In this document: piece by piece, positions 16,640 through 27,525 of the stretch
Layout of the letters: every line of letters begins with the position of its first letter
Position numbering within the stretch: the stretch's first letter is position 1
Origin: Burkholderia pseudomultivorans
GTDB lineage: Bacteria; Pseudomonadota; Gammaproteobacteria; Burkholderiales; Burkholderiaceae
Direction of reading: 5' to 3'
Length of the DNA: 63,063 nucleotides
NCBI RefSeq assembly: GCF_902499075.1
Contig: NZ_CABVPP010000044.1
Location: 1-63,063, forward strand
Position numbers and translations under genes: made by a program
The notes under the pieces: model-generated
Databases searched by the model: none
What the model was told of the DNA's origin: nothing
Seen by the model: the letters and a program-made list of their open reading frames with translations, nothing else

Positions 16640-18931
16640 ATGACGCTTACCCGGGCCATCGGCAAATCGGCTGCATGGATCGTCGGCATCGTCGCGGTCT
16701 TGATCGCGGCGGCCGGCGTCTTTCTTTTCACGTTCGACTGGAACCGCGCGAAGCCGTGGGTCAACGAACAGGTGAGCGCCGCGCTCGGCCGCCCGTTCGC
16801 GATCAACGGCGACATCAAGGTCGGCTGGCGCCGGCCCGACGGCGAGACCGGCTGGCGCGCGTGGGTGCCCTGGCCGAGCTTCTCCGCGACGCAGATCGAG
16901 ATCGGCAACCCCGACTGGGCGAAGTCGCCGAAGTTCGCGACGCTCGATGCCGCGCACTTCGATCTCGCAATCCTGCCGCTGCTCGCGCACGAGATCGTCA
17001 TTCCGTCCATCGACGTCGTCAATCCCGCGATCGACCTCGAGCGGCTCGCCGACGGCCGCAACACGTGGACGTTCCAGTTCAAGCAATCGTCGCAGCCATC
17101 GACGTGGAAGGTGCGGCTCGACAGCTTCGGCTTCGCGAAAGGCACCGTCGCGTATCGCGATGCGATCACGAAGGCCGACCTGACGGTCGCGATCGATACG
17201 CTCGGCCAGCCCATTCCGCTCGGCGACGTGCTCAAGGAGCAGGAGCAGACGTCGCGCGCGGCGTCCGCGCAGCGCGTCGGCAAGCGCGGCGCCGCGCAGT
17301 TGAGCGCGAAGGCGAATGCCGAGGCCGCGTCGAGCGCGTCGGCGGCGCAGGCGGCGAGCGGCGCGTCGTCGGTGGTTGCGGGTGCGGCAGCTTCGGCGGC
17401 TTCGGCTTCGTCCGCGTCGAAGGGGGCGCCCGCATCGAAAGTTGCCGCAGCATCCGGTGCAAGCGGCGCTGCCGTGCCTGCCGCAAAGCCGGCCGGTCCC
17501 ACGTACGCGTTCGGGCTGAAGGTCGACGGCCGCTACAAGAACGTGCCGATCAACGGCACCGGCAAGATCGGCGGCGTGCTCGCGGTTCAGAACGCGACAC
17601 AGCCGTTCCCGCTGCAGGCCGACGTGAAGGCGGGCGATACGCGGCTCGCGATCGTCGGCACGCTGACCGATCCGATGCATCTCGCGGCGCTCGACCTGCG
17701 GCTGTGGCTGCAGGGCACGTCGATGTCGCATCTCTATGCGCTCACCGGCATTACGCTGCCCGACACGCCGCCTTACGCAACCGAAGGGCGTCTGATCGGC
17801 AACTTCAAGCCGCATGCGAGCACGTTCCGCTACGAGAACTTCAACGGGCGCGTCGGCGGCAGCGATCTCGGCGGCACGCTCACCTACGCGCAACTTCAGC
17901 CGCGGCCGAAGCTGTCCGGCGAACTCGTATCGAACCTGCTGCAGTTCTCCGACCTCGCGCCGGTGATCGGCGCGGACACCGCTGCCAGCAAGGCCAAGCG
18001 CGGCGACACGACGCATCAGCCGCCGGGCCGTGTGCTGCCGGTCGAGACGTTCCGCACCGATCGCTGGCGCGCGCTCGACGCGGACGTGAAGTTCACGGGC
18101 CGCAAGCTGATCAAGAGCGCGAACCTGCCGGTCACCAACCTGTACACGCACATCGTGATGCAGGACGGCGTGCTGTCGCTCGAACCGCTGCAGTTCGGCG
18201 TCGCGGGCGGCACGCTCGCGACGACCGCGCATCTCGACGGCAGCGGCGCGCCGCTGAAGGGCCGCTTCACGGTGGCTGCGCGGCACCTGAAGCTCAAGCA
18301 GCTGTTCCCGACGCAGAAGGTCATGCAGTCCGCGCTCGGCGAGATCAACGGCGACGCGTCGCTGTCGGCGACCGGCAACTCGCCCGCCGCGCTTGCCGCG
18401 ACGTCGAACGGCGAAGTGAAGGCGCTCGTGACCGACGGCCGCATCAGCCGCCTGCTGATGGAGGCCGCGGGGCTGAACGTCGCGAACGTCGTCTACGAAA
18501 AGCTGTTCGGCAACAACGACGTGAAGATCAATTGCGCGGCGATCGACTTCGTCGCGACCAACGGCATCCTCGATCCGAAGGTGTTCGCGCTCGACACCGA
18601 TGATGCGCTGATCAACGTCGACGGTCCGATCAGCCTGCGCGACGAAACGCTGAACCTGAAGATTCATCCGCATACGAAGGGCTTCCGGATCTTCTCGCTG
18701 CGCTCGCCGCTGTATGCGAAGGGCACGTTCAAGAATCCGGACGTCGGCGTCGATGCGGGCGCGCTGGCGCTGCGCGCGGGCGCGATGGTCGGGCTCGGGC
18801 TGATCAACCCGTTCGCGGCGCTGATTCCGCTGATCGCGCCGAGCAACAACAAGGACGTGCCGTGTTCGGCGCTGTTCGGGCAGATGAACGCCAAGGCGGC
18901 GCAGAAGGCGGCGGCGAAAGCCGGCAAGTGA
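16640..18931 (+). CDS. AsmA family inner-membrane protein
   Basis: A 763-residue protein with one N-terminal membrane helix (about 10-32) and a large periplasmic beta-rich part, as in AsmA/TamB-like proteins thought to help phospholipid transport and outer-membrane assembly. The region of about residues 205-290 is an Ala/Ser/Gly-rich low-complexity insert that separates the N-terminal and C-terminal AsmA parts. Start at 16640 is chosen because it directly precedes the membrane helix; an earlier in-frame ATG gives an unlikely leader. Confidence 0.88.
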   Translation: MTLTRAIGKSAAWIVGIVAVLIAAAGVFLFTFDWNRAKPWVNEQVSAALGRPFAINGDIKVGWRRPDGETGWRAWVPWPSFSATQIEIGNPDWAKSPKFATLDAAHFDLAILPLLAHEIVIPSIDVVNPAIDLERLADGRNTWTFQFKQSSQPSTWKVRLDSFGFAKGTVAYRDAITKADLTVAIDTLGQPIPLGDVLKEQEQTSRAASAQRVGKRGAAQLSAKANAEAASSASAAQAASGASSVVAGAAASAASASSASKGAPASKVAAASGASGAAVPAAKPAGPTYAFGLKVDGRYKNVPINGTGKIGGVLAVQNATQPFPLQADVKAGDTRLAIVGTLTDPMHLAALDLRLWLQGTSMSHLYALTGITLPDTPPYATEGRLIGNFKPHASTFRYENFNGRVGGSDLGGTLTYAQLQPRPKLSGELVSNLLQFSDLAPVIGADTAASKAKRGDTTHQPPGRVLPVETFRTDRWRALDADVKFTGRKLIKSANLPVTNLYTHIVMQDGVLSLEPLQFGVAGGTLATTAHLDGSGAPLKGRFTVAARHLKLKQLFPTQKVMQSALGEINGDASLSATGNSPAALAATSNGEVKALVTDGRISRLLMEAAGLNVANVVYEKLFGNNDVKINCAAIDFVATNGILDPKVFALDTDDALINVDGPISLRDETLNLKIHPHTKGFRIFSLRSPLYAKGTFKNPDVGVDAGALALRAGAMVGLGLINPFAALIPLIAPSNNKDVPCSALFGQMNAKAAQKAAAKAGK

Positions 18932-19085
18932 CGACGGGCGGGGCGGCGGACGGTGCGCGCGGGCGCGGCTGGGCGCCGCGCTCGGCCGGTAAATTGGCGG
19001 GGCCGGAACGGTGCGGTCGGCAGTTTCTCCGACACCTGCTAAAATACGCGGTTTTCCGTCGATTTCTCTCTTAACGGGACCTGCC

Positions 19086-20678
19086 GTGCTTTCTACTGCC
19101 AACATCACGATGCAATTCGGGCCGAAGCCCTTGTTCGAGAATATCTCGGTCAAATTCGGCGAGGGCAACCGCTACGGTCTGATCGGCGCGAACGGCTGCG
19201 GCAAGTCGACGTTCATGAAGATCCTCGGCGGCGACCTCGAGCCGAGCGCCGGCAACGTCGCGCTGGAGCCGAACGTGCGCCTCGGCAAGCTGCGCCAGGA
19301 CCAGTTCGCGTACGAAGACGTGCGCGTGCTCGACGTCGTGATGATGGGCCACACCGAGATGTGGGCTGCGATGACCGAGCGTGACGCGATCTACGCGAAC
19401 CCGGAAGCCACCGACGACGACTACATGCACGCGGCCGAGCTCGAAGGCAAGTTCGCCGAATACGGCGGCTACGACGCCGAGGCGCGCGCGGGCGCGCTGC
19501 TGCTCGGCATCGGCATCGAGGAGAAGTTCCACAACGGCCCGATGCGCGACGTCGCGCCGGGCTGGAAGCTGCGCGTGCTGCTCGCGCAGGCGCTGTTCTC
19601 GAAGCCGGACGTGCTGCTGCTCGACGAACCGACCAACAACCTCGACATCAACTCGATCCGTTGGCTCGAGCACACGCTCAACGAGTACAACTCGACGATG
19701 ATCATCATCTCGCACGATCGTCACTTCCTGAACTCGGTGTGCACGCACATGGCCGACATGGACTACGGCACGCTGAAGGTCTGGCCGGGCAACTACGACG
19801 ACTACATGCTGGCGTCGGCACAGGCGCGCGAGCGGCAGGCCGCCGCGAACGCGCGTGCGAAGGAACGCGTGGCCGAACTGCAGGACTTCGTGCGCCGCTT
19901 CTCGGCGAACAAGTCGAAGGCACGCCAGGCGACGAGCCGCGCGAAGCAGATCGACAAGATCAAGATCGAGGAATTCAAGCCGTCGTCGCGCCAGAACCCG
20001 TTCATCCGCTTCGAGTTCGAGAAGAAGCTGCACAACATCGCGGTGGTCGCGGAAGACATCACGAAGAAGTACGACCGCACGATCTTCCAGAACTTCAACC
20101 TGTCGGTGCAGCCGGGCGAGCGCATCGCGATCATCGGCGAGAACGGCGCGGGCAAGACGACGCTGCTGCGCGCGCTGCTCGGCAATCTCGCGCTCGATCA
20201 CGGGACGGTGAAGTGGTCGGAGAACGCGAACGTCGGCTACATGCCGCAGGACACCTACGAGGAATTCCCGAACGACATCACGCTGATGGACTGGATCGAC
20301 CAGTACCGTCAGGACGGCGACGACGAGACGATGGTGCGCGGCACGCTCGGCCGCCTGCTGTTCTCGGCGGACGACATCCGCAAGTCGGTGAAGGTGCTGT
20401 CGGGCGGCGAGAAGGGCCGCATGATCTGGGGCAAGCTGATGCTCGGCCGCCACAACGTGCTGCTGATGGACGAGCCGACCAACCACATGGACATGGAGTC
20501 GATCGAGTCGCTGCAGATCGCGCTCGAGAAGTTCGAAGGCACGCTGATCTTCGTGTCCCACGACCGCGAGTTCGTGAGCGGGCTGGCGAACCGGATCATC
20601 GAAGTGAAGACGGACGGCACGCTGAACGACTTCGGCGGGAATTATGAGGATTTCCTGGCGAGTCAGGGGCAGGATTGA
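19086..20678 (+). CDS. ybiT: ABC-F family ATPase, YbiT-like
   Basis: A 530-residue protein with two fused ABC ATPase domains and no membrane segment. The first has Walker [10 protein letters not shown] (near 38) and [11 protein letters not shown]; the second has GENGAGKTT (near 355), the signature LSGGEKGR and [11 protein letters not shown]. The basic helical linker between them (about 240-320) is the P-site tRNA interaction motif of ABC-F translation factors. Start is GTG at 19086, since upstream codons are outside the family. A stem-loop terminator follows about 110 bases after the stop. Confidence 0.92.
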   Translation: MLSTANITMQFGPKPLFENISVKFGEGNRYGLIGANGCGKSTFMKILGGDLEPSAGNVALEPNVRLGKLRQDQFAYEDVRVLDVVMMGHTEMWAAMTERDAIYANPEATDDDYMHAAELEGKFAEYGGYDAEARAGALLLGIGIEEKFHNGPMRDVAPGWKLRVLLAQALFSKPDVLLLDEPTNNLDINSIRWLEHTLNEYNSTMIIISHDRHFLNSVCTHMADMDYGTLKVWPGNYDDYMLASAQARERQAAANARAKERVAELQDFVRRFSANKSKARQATSRAKQIDKIKIEEFKPSSRQNPFIRFEFEKKLHNIAVVAEDITKKYDRTIFQNFNLSVQPGERIAIIGENGAGKTTLLRALLGNLALDHGTVKWSENANVGYMPQDTYEEFPNDITLMDWIDQYRQDGDDETMVRGTLGRLLFSADDIRKSVKVLSGGEKGRMIWGKLMLGRHNVLLMDEPTNHMDMESIESLQIALEKFEGTLIFVSHDREFVSGLANRIIEVKTDGTLNDFGGNYEDFLASQGQD

Positions 20679-21121
20679 TTTGCTGAGTTTGTGCCAGGAC
20701 CATCTTTCAGTGTTCTGGACTGTCCCGCGGCATGGCCCGCTAGGGGCATCTGAACGGAACGCGTAAGGCGAGACCGCCGCAAACACGATTGGCCCACATC
20801 GGCAGATTGCCGGTGTGGGCCTTCTTGCTTTGGTGGCCAGACACCCGCGCGTAGCTGCTGGAAGTGCTTCGGGTCGCACATCGTCATTCGACCGACTCGA
20901 TCCGCAACGGACATCGGCCGAGTCCGGCGGCCGGCGTATGCGGCGAGGACAATGCACGCACCGGATGCCGCCCCCGTCCCGCGTCAACCATTGTCAAATT
21001 CCCGCGGAATCACGATGTCTGACATTTCAAATCGCGTACAGGGGCTGTCATGCCCGGATCGATTGCGTATCCTTGAATGCGCTTGACCGCACTCACGCAG
21101 TCACAACCCGGGAGGCTTTAC
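20679..21121. other. Intergenic stretch of 443 bases
   Basis: Contains the ybiT terminator at 20791 and, in its last ~120 bases, the presumed promoter and leader of the DUF2501 gene. No gene with a plausible start and ribosome-binding site is visible on either strand, and no RNA gene was recognised. Confidence 0.5.
20791..20830 (+). terminator. Intrinsic terminator downstream of ybiT
   Basis: A 14-bp stem, 20791-20804 with 20808-20821, with a single G-T pair and a 3-base loop, followed by TTCTTGCTTT. Confidence 0.8.
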
Positions 21122-21598
21122 ATGAATGCACGTCTATACCGCGCGACCGTTGCCGGCGCGCTGATCGGATTGCTCGCACCGTTTTCCGTGGCCCACGCGC
21201 AGCTCGGCGACGTACTGAAGCAGGTTGGCGGCGGTGGCGATTCGGGCGGCAGCGCCGGCGGCGCGCTCGGCAATCTCGGCGGCCTCGGCGGTGCGCTGGG
21301 CGGTGGCGGCTCGTCGCTGATGCCGGGTAGTACCGGCAATGTCGCGGGCGTGCTGCAGTTCTGCATCCAGAACAACTATCTCGGCAGCGCATCCGGCAGC
21401 GCGTCGTCGGTGAAGGACGCGCTGCTCGGCAAGCTCGGCGGCAATGCGTCGTCCGACAGCGGCTACAGCAGCGGCGCCAGCGGGATCCTGGATGCCGGCA
21501 ACGGCAACAAGCTCGATCTGAGCGGCGGCGGCCTGAAGCAGCAGGTCACGAAGCAGATCTGCGACAAGGTGTTGTCGCAGGCGAAATCGCTGCTGTAA
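21122..21598 (+). CDS. DUF2501 family exported protein
   Basis: A 158-residue secreted protein with a signal peptide (cleavage after AHA near 25). The first third of the mature part is Gly-rich (residues about 36-70); the C-terminal half has the conserved pair of Cys (QFCIQN and KQICDK) typical of DUF2501/YjjA proteins, whose function is not known. GGGAGG lies 7 bases before the start. Confidence 0.82.
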   Translation: MNARLYRATVAGALIGLLAPFSVAHAQLGDVLKQVGGGGDSGGSAGGALGNLGGLGGALGGGGSSLMPGSTGNVAGVLQFCIQNNYLGSASGSASSVKDALLGKLGGNASSDSGYSSGASGILDAGNGNKLDLSGGGLKQQVTKQICDKVLSQAKSLL

Positions 21599-21697
21599 GT
21601 CGCACGCGCGTACCGTACGCGCGCGTCGAGTCGTCGCGCGCGTACGCAGAGGGCAGCGCGATGCCGAACGACGCCATCGCGCGCCGAGCAGCCGCCT

Positions 21698-22747
21698 TCA
21701 GCCCGAAAAATCCGTCACGACCGTCACGCCGGCGCCTTCGAACCGGTTCATGTTCATCAGCGCGTCGATCGACTGGCCGAGGCTGATTTCCTTGCCGATC
21801 AACCGGCTCGGTGCGAGCTTGCCGGCATGCACCATCTCGAGCATCGCGTCGTATCGGTGCGCCTGCATTCCGTGGCTGCCGAGGATCTCCAGTTCGTATG
21901 CGATCACCTTGCTCATCGGCACGGCCGGCGTCGCGTGCTCGCCGAGCATGAGCCCGACCTGCACGTGTTTGCCGCGCCGGCGCAGATTGCCGATCGAGTT
22001 GAAGCAGGTGGTCGGATGGCCGAGCGCATCGAGCGACACATGTGCGCCGCCGCGCGTGATGTCCTTCACCGCGTCGACCACGTCGGCGACCTGCGATGCA
22101 TTGACGGTCGCCGCCGCGCCCAGCGATCGTGCGAGCGCGAGCGCCTGGTCCGAAATGTCGATCGCGACGACGTTCGCGCCGACTGCATTCGCGATCATGA
22201 TCGCCGACAGGCCCACGCCGCCGCAGCCGTGCACCGCGACCCACTGGCCGGCCGAGGTGCGGCCCTGGTCGACCACCGCGCGGAACGACGTCACGAAGCG
22301 GCAGCCGAGGCTCGCCGCGGTCGCGAAATCGAGCGCATCGGGCAGCCGCACGAGGTTCAGGTCCGCGTGGTGGATGCCGACGTACTGGGCGAACGAGCCC
22401 CAGTGCGTGAAACCCGGCTGGAACTGCCGCTCGCACACTTGCTGGTTGCCCGAATGGCATTCCGCGCAGTGGCCGCAGCCGGCGACGAACGGCACCGTGA
22501 CGCGGTCGCCGGCCTTCCAGCGCGTGACCGCCGCGCCCGCCGCGACGACGACGCCGGCGAGTTCATGCCCCGGCACGTGCGGCAGCACGATGTCCGGATC
22601 GTGCCCCATCCAGCCGTGCCAGTCGCTGCGGCATACGCCGGTCGCCTTCACTTCGATCACGACGCCGTCGGGCGCCGGCGTCGGATCGTCGACGTTCATC
22701 AGCCGCGGTGCCGCGCCGAACGCTTCATAAACGACTGCTTTCACCAT
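21698..22747 (-). CDS. Zinc-dependent alcohol dehydrogenase
   Basis: A 349-residue class III-like medium-chain dehydrogenase. Catalytic zinc ligands are seen in [11 protein letters not shown] and GHELAG, and the structural zinc site is the four-Cys lobe [15 protein letters not shown] (near 92). The NAD-binding motif is [14 protein letters not shown] (near 170). Transcribed away from the Lrp-type regulator at 22878 across 130 bases; that regulator may control it. Substrate not determinable from sequence. Confidence 0.9.
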   Translation of the reverse strand: MVKAVVYEAFGAAPRLMNVDDPTPAPDGVVIEVKATGVCRSDWHGWMGHDPDIVLPHVPGHELAGVVVAAGAAVTRWKAGDRVTVPFVAGCGHCAECHSGNQQVCERQFQPGFTHWGSFAQYVGIHHADLNLVRLPDALDFATAASLGCRFVTSFRAVVDQGRTSAGQWVAVHGCGGVGLSAIMIANAVGANVVAIDISDQALALARSLGAAATVNASQVADVVDAVKDITRGGAHVSLDALGHPTTCFNSIGNLRRRGKHVQVGLMLGEHATPAVPMSKVIAYELEILGSHGMQAHRYDAMLEMVHAGKLAPSRLIGKEISLGQSIDALMNMNRFEGAGVTVVTDFSG

Positions 22748-22877
22748 CTCCTCCTGTATCGAACGATGCTTTCAATATAGCCGGGCCGGCGCGGATTTAT
22801 CTTTCGTTTTTCGATTGAGAACCGGATCCTTTTGAGATAGCCTTGCGAGCATCGCGCGATGGCTGCAAGGAGCTTTC

Positions 22878-23342
22878 ATGGAACAACTGGACAGGATCGA
22901 TCGCGGCATGCTCGACATGCTCCAGCAGGACGGGCGCGTGTCGAATGCGCGGCTTGCCGAAGCGTTCTCGCTGAGCGAGACGTCGTGCTGGCGCCGGCTG
23001 CGGCGCCTGGAGGAAGCGGGGCTGATCGAGGGCTATCATGCGCGGCTCGATCGCAGAAAGCTCGGGCTCGGCGTGATGGCGTTCGTGCAGATCGTCTGCA
23101 CGCAGCACAGCGAGGCGGTGACGGCCGAGTTCGAACGCCTGATCCAGGCGAGCCCGAACGTGCTCGCCTGCGACAACACGACAGGCGAGGCGGATTTCCT
23201 GCTGCAGGTGGTGGCGGCCGATCTCGACGACTACAGCCACTTCGTCGAGCGGGTGCTGCGCAAATTGCCGGGCGTGCTGAGCATTCGCTCGAATCTGTCG
23301 CTGCGGCAGCTGAAGTCGACGCAGCGGCTGCCGATCGCGTGA
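22878..23342 (+). CDS. Lrp/AsnC family transcriptional regulator
   Basis: A 154-residue regulator with an N-terminal helix-turn-helix (NARLAEAFSLSETSCWRRLRRLE, about 22-45) and a C-terminal RAM ligand-binding domain. AAGGAG is 7 bases before the start. Divergent from the zinc alcohol dehydrogenase gene, a probable target. Ligand is likely an amino acid by family. Confidence 0.9.
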   Translation: MEQLDRIDRGMLDMLQQDGRVSNARLAEAFSLSETSCWRRLRRLEEAGLIEGYHARLDRRKLGLGVMAFVQIVCTQHSEAVTAEFERLIQASPNVLACDNTTGEADFLLQVVAADLDDYSHFVERVLRKLPGVLSIRSNLSLRQLKSTQRLPIA

Positions 23343-23364
23343 CGCCGCGCACCGGCGCATGCGC

Positions 23365-23730
23365 TCAGTCGGCCAGCCGTTTGTCCGCGAGCGCCTTGCA
23401 GCAGTCGTCGTACACCCACTGCACCAGTTTCGCGCGGTAGTCGAGATCGTCGGTGTCGACGATTTCCTCGACCGCGTCGCGCGCCCATGTCGCATCGACG
23501 AAGCTCGCATGGCGTTTCGCGATGTCCTGCGCGAGCGCGGCCAGCTTCGCGATCGCGAGCCAGTCGGCCTGCCGTTGATGACGATCGAGCCAGCGGTGCG
23601 CGGCCTGCACCTGGAACGTCGCGTCGGGCCAGGATTCGTTGAGGTAAAACGCGCCGAGATTGCCGCAGGTGAGCCAGCAAAGCAGCTCCAGGCGGTCGTG
23701 CGAGCCGAGGGTATGGGGTGCGTCGGTCAT
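23365..23730 (-). CDS. Protein of unknown function
   Basis: A 121-residue soluble protein, helical, with many Trp and Cys residues and no domain I recognise. Start at 23730 (Met-Thr-Asp-Ala). Convergent with the Lrp gene, 22 bases apart. Confidence 0.65.
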   Translation of the reverse strand: MTDAPHTLGSHDRLELLCWLTCGNLGAFYLNESWPDATFQVQAAHRWLDRHQRQADWLAIAKLAALAQDIAKRHASFVDATWARDAVEEIVDTDDLDYRAKLVQWVYDDCCKALADKRLAD

Positions 23731-23985
23731 GGCAGCGCTCACGAAAGGCGTCGATGCCGGGCGGCGCAGCCGCGGAAGCCGGCATCGATAGTAAAAACAT
23801 AGCACGATGCGGGCCATGCGGCGCACCCGGAATGGTGCGGATGTCGCGCCGGCGCGCCGGAATCGTCCGGGCATCGCGCGCCGCCCGCGCCCGGCAAGCG
23901 TTCCGCCGTATGCAACGGCCCGTCGACATCGCGTCGCCGCACCGCACTCGCTAGAATGTTCGTTTTCCGGGAGACAGGAACGACG

Positions 23986-25422
23986 ATGAAAATCTACGAC
24001 CAGTTCTATATCGACGGCGCATGGCGCAAACCGGCCGGCACCGGCACGATCGACGTGATCGACTCGGGCACCGAGGCCGTGATCGGCCGGATTCCGGAAG
24101 GCCAGCCGTCCGACGCGCAGGCGGCGATCCGTGCTGCGCGGGCTGCCTTCGACGCATGGGCCGCGACGCCGGCCGCGACCCGCGCAGGCTATCTGCGCAG
24201 GATCGCCGAGCATCTGCAGGCGCGCAGCGAGGAACTCGCGCAGTCGATCACCGGCGAGGTCGGGATGCCGATCAAGCTGTCGCGCGCGATCCAGGTCGGC
24301 GGCCCGATCTACAACTGGAATGCGTACGCAAAGCTCGCCGAGTCGTTCGAATTCGAGGCGCAGGTCGGCAATTCGCTGGTCGTGCGCGAGCCGGTCGGCG
24401 TCGTCGCGGCGATCACGCCGTGGAACTATCCGCTCAACCAGATCACGCTGAAAGTCGCACCGGCGCTCGCGGCAGGCTGTACGGTCGTGCTGAAGCCGAC
24501 CGAGATCGCGCCGCTGAACGCGTTCATGCTTGCCGAAGCGATTCACGAAGCGGGGCTGCCGGCCGGCGTGTTCAACCTGGTGTGCGGCTATGGCCCGGTC
24601 GTCGGCGAGGTGCTCGCCAGCGATCCCGACGTCGACATGGTGTCGTTTACCGGCTCGACGCGCGCGGGCAAGCGCGTGGCCGAACTGGCGGCCGCCGGCG
24701 TCAAGCGTGTCGCGCTCGAACTGGGCGGCAAGTCGGCGTCGGTGATTCTCGACGATGCGGATTTCGCGGCGGCGGTGAAGGGCACGGTCAACGCGTGCTA
24801 TCTGAACGCAGGCCAGACCTGCTCCGCGCACACGCGGATGCTCGTGCCGGAAGCGCGCTACGACGAAGCGCGCGAACTCGCGAAGGCCGCGGCCGAAGCC
24901 TACGTGCCGGGCGATCCGCGCCAGGAGACGACGCGCCTCGGCGCGCTCGCGTCGGCGGTGCAGCAGCAGCGCGTGCAGTCGTACATCCAGCGCGGGATCG
25001 ACGACGGCGCGGAACTCGTGACGGGCGGCACCGGCCTGCCGGACGGCATCGACAAGGGTTTCTTCGTGAAGCCGACCGTGTTCGGCCGCGTCGATCCGAA
25101 ATCGACGATCGCGCAGGAAGAGATCTTCGGTCCCGTGCTGTCGATCATCACGTACCGCGACGAGGACGACGCCGTGCACATCGCCAACGACTCGCCGTAC
25201 GGGCTCGGCGGCGCGGTGTGGGCCGGCAGCGACGAGCGTGCGATGCGGGTCGCGCGCCGCATCCGCACCGGCCAGGTCGACATCAACGGCGGCGCCTGGA
25301 ACATGGCCGCGCCGTTCGGCGGCTACAAGCAGTCGGGCTACGGCCGCGAGAACGGCGCATACGGGCTCGAAGAGTACCTCGAGTACAAGTCGATGCAGCT
25401 CAAGCCCGCGAAGCCGGCCTGA
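23986..25422 (+). CDS. NAD(P)-dependent aldehyde dehydrogenase family protein
   Basis: A 478-residue aldehyde dehydrogenase. The catalytic nucleophile is Cys279 (GQTCSA) and the general base Glu245 (LELGGK); the cofactor-binding segment GSTRAGKRV is near 226 and the PWNYP motif is present. Start at 23986 lies 8 bases after GGAA; an ATG 10 codons upstream lacks a site. Oxidises an aldehyde to its acid; substrate unknown. Followed by a clean terminator. Confidence 0.92.
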   Translation: MKIYDQFYIDGAWRKPAGTGTIDVIDSGTEAVIGRIPEGQPSDAQAAIRAARAAFDAWAATPAATRAGYLRRIAEHLQARSEELAQSITGEVGMPIKLSRAIQVGGPIYNWNAYAKLAESFEFEAQVGNSLVVREPVGVVAAITPWNYPLNQITLKVAPALAAGCTVVLKPTEIAPLNAFMLAEAIHEAGLPAGVFNLVCGYGPVVGEVLASDPDVDMVSFTGSTRAGKRVAELAAAGVKRVALELGGKSASVILDDADFAAAVKGTVNACYLNAGQTCSAHTRMLVPEARYDEARELAKAAAEAYVPGDPRQETTRLGALASAVQQQRVQSYIQRGIDDGAELVTGGTGLPDGIDKGFFVKPTVFGRVDPKSTIAQEEIFGPVLSIITYRDEDDAVHIANDSPYGLGGAVWAGSDERAMRVARRIRTGQVDINGGAWNMAAPFGGYKQSGYGRENGAYGLEEYLEYKSMQLKPAKPA

Positions 25423-25445
25423 CGGCGTCGGGCATCACGATGCGG

Positions 25446-25474
25446 AAACGGCACGCTCGCGTGCCGTTTTTTTT
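25446..25474 (+). terminator. Intrinsic terminator of the aldehyde dehydrogenase gene
   Basis: AAACGGCACG (25446-25455) pairs perfectly with CGTGCCGTTT (25460-25469) around CTCG and is followed by a T tract. Confidence 0.93.
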
Positions 25475-25546
25475 GTTGACGGCCGTCAAGGTGCGCATCG
25501 GTGAATCGTCGATCATCGCGGTTCCGATGTTCCGACGAGGTTTCAG

Positions 25547-26737
25547 ATGACCGTACGCACTTCCTTCCCGCCGCTCACGATTCGCGGCCGCTCCTTGCTG
25601 CCCGTCGTGCAGGGCGGCATGGGCGTCGGCATCTCCGCGCATCGCCTGGCCGGCAGCGTCGCCCGCGAAAACGCGGTCGGCACGATCGCGAGCATCGACC
25701 TGCGCCATCACCATACGGACCTGCTCGCGCGCTGTCGCGCGCAACCCGACCGTGCGACGCTCGAAGCCGCGAACCTCGAAGCGCTCGCGCGCGAGATCCG
25801 TCTTGCGAAGACGTACGCCGAAGGGCGCGGGATGATCGCGGTGAACGTGATGAAGGCCGTCAGCGCGCACGCGGACTACGTGCGCGTCGCGTGCGACGAG
25901 GGCGCGGACGCGATCGTGATGGGCGCAGGCCTGCCGCTCGACCTGCCCGATCTCACGCAGGGCTATGACATCGCGCTGATTCCGATCCTGTCGGACAGTC
26001 GCGGCATTGCGCTGGTGCTGAAGAAATGGATGAGGAAGGAGCGCCTGCCCGATGCGATCGTGATCGAGCATCCCGCGCATGCGGGCGGCCATCTCGGCGT
26101 CACGCAGCTCGACGACATGCATGACGAGCGCTTCGATTTCGCGCGCGTGCTCGACGAAACCGCGCAGGTCTTTGCATCGCTCGGTCTCGCGCGCGACGCG
26201 ATCCCGCTGATCGTGGCGGGCGGGATCAACAGTCACGATGCGGTGCGCGCGGCGCTCGCGGCCGGCGCAAACGGCGTGCAGGTCGGTACGCCGTTCGCGG
26301 TGACCGAGGAGGGCGATGCGCATCCGAATTTCAAGCGCGTGCTGGCCGATGCGGTGCCCGACGACATCGTCGAGTTCGTCAGCGTGACGGGGCTGCCCGC
26401 GCGCGCGGTGAAGACGCCGTGGCTCGACCGCTACCTGCGCAACGAGACGCGCATTCGCAACAAGCTCGGCGCGCTGAAGCAGCGCTGTCCGACCGCGCTC
26501 GAATGCCTGAGCGTGTGCGGGCTGCGCGACGGCATCGAGAAGTTCGGCCACTTCTGCATCGACACGCGGCTCGCGGCCGCGCTGCGCGGCGACGTCGCGA
26601 ACGGCCTGTTCTTCCGCGGCCGCGAAGCGCTGCCGTTCGGCCGTGCGATCCGCAGCGTGCGCGATCTGCTCGATCTGCTGCTGACGGGCGGTGCGCCGGA
26701 GCCTGCGGCAAACCGTCCCACGTTTACGCTGGCTTGA
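25547..26737 (+). CDS. Nitronate monooxygenase / enoyl reductase-like flavoprotein
   Basis: A 396-residue FMN-dependent TIM-barrel protein of the nitronate monooxygenase (2-nitropropane dioxygenase-like) family. It has the opening VVQGGMGVGIS, the phosphate-binding EHPAHAGGHLG (catalytic-type His) and VAGGINSHDAV followed by GANGVQVGTPF. The C-terminal ~100 residues with a Cys-rich segment (CLSVCGLRD) are an extension found in a subset. May oxidise nitronates; substrate uncertain. Confidence 0.87.
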   Translation: MTVRTSFPPLTIRGRSLLPVVQGGMGVGISAHRLAGSVARENAVGTIASIDLRHHHTDLLARCRAQPDRATLEAANLEALAREIRLAKTYAEGRGMIAVNVMKAVSAHADYVRVACDEGADAIVMGAGLPLDLPDLTQGYDIALIPILSDSRGIALVLKKWMRKERLPDAIVIEHPAHAGGHLGVTQLDDMHDERFDFARVLDETAQVFASLGLARDAIPLIVAGGINSHDAVRAALAAGANGVQVGTPFAVTEEGDAHPNFKRVLADAVPDDIVEFVSVTGLPARAVKTPWLDRYLRNETRIRNKLGALKQRCPTALECLSVCGLRDGIEKFGHFCIDTRLAAALRGDVANGLFFRGREALPFGRAIRSVRDLLDLLLTGGAPEPAANRPTFTLA

Positions 26738-26801
26738 CCGATATCAAGATCACCAAAAGACCCTACAGCGAGAATGGAACCATTCTTTGGGGGGCCGTAC
26801 C

Positions 26802-27443
26802 ATGCATAAAACGATTCGAAACTGTGTCACCGCCGCGGCCGTCGCGGCCAGCCTCGCCGCGATGCCGTCGCTGTCGCACGCGGCGTCGCCGGGGGAGGGG
26901 ATCAACCAGGGCGACGTCCTGGTCCGGCTGCGTGCGATCAGCATCCAGCCGAACGAGCGCGGCAGCGATACGCTGGGCGCGATCAATGTCGGCGTGAACA
27001 ATGCGATCGTGCCCGAGCTCGATCTGACGTACATGATCCGCGACTACCTCGGCGTCGAGCTGATCCTCGGCACGTCGCGGCATCAGCTGACGTCGAGCCT
27101 CGGCAATCTCGGCGGCGTGGGCGTGCTGCCGCCGACGCTGCTGCTGCAGTACCACTTCAATCACGCGGGCAAGGTGCGGCCGTATGTCGGCGCGGGCCTG
27201 AACTACACGTACTTCTACAACAACGGGCTCAACGTCGGCGGCGAGGGCGTGTCGATCAACAAGAGCAGCTTCGGCCCCGCGCTGCAGTTCGGCGTGGATG
27301 TGCAGGTGACCAAGAAGGTGTTCATGAACTTCGACGTCAAGAAGATCTGGATGAGCACCGATGCGACGCTCGGCGACAAGGGCATCGGCACGCTGCACAT
27401 CGATCCGCTGATCGTCGGCGTGGGCGTCGGGATGAAGTTCTAG
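26802..27443 (+). CDS. ompW: Outer membrane protein OmpW family
   Basis: A 213-residue protein with a signal peptide (cleavage after SHA near 27) and an eight-stranded beta-barrel pattern ending in a terminal Phe (VGMKF). OmpW proteins form small hydrophobic-solute channels in the outer membrane. Start at 26802. The sequence RPYVGAGLNYT is typical. A terminator follows. Confidence 0.92.
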   Translation: MHKTIRNCVTAAAVAASLAAMPSLSHAASPGEGINQGDVLVRLRAISIQPNERGSDTLGAINVGVNNAIVPELDLTYMIRDYLGVELILGTSRHQLTSSLGNLGGVGVLPPTLLLQYHFNHAGKVRPYVGAGLNYTYFYNNGLNVGGEGVSINKSSFGPALQFGVDVQVTKKVFMNFDVKKIWMSTDATLGDKGIGTLHIDPLIVGVGVGMKF

Positions 27444-27480
27444 ATTCGCGCGCGAGAGCAAACGAATAGAGTTGGGGTTG

Positions 27481-27513
27481 GCGGCATGGCAGTCTGCATG
27501 CCGCTCTTTTTTT
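27481..27513 (+). terminator. Intrinsic terminator of ompW
   Basis: GCGGCATG (27481-27488) pairs with CATGCCGC (27497-27504), followed by TCTTTTTTT. It lies between convergent ompW and the DUF1289 gene. Confidence 0.88.
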
Positions 27514-27525
27514 GTGCAGTGGTTT

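Noticed and set aside
21601-21630. GC-rich palindromic stretch after the DUF2501 gene
   Set aside because: It can form a hairpin but is simple CG alternation and has no T tract, so it is not called a terminator.
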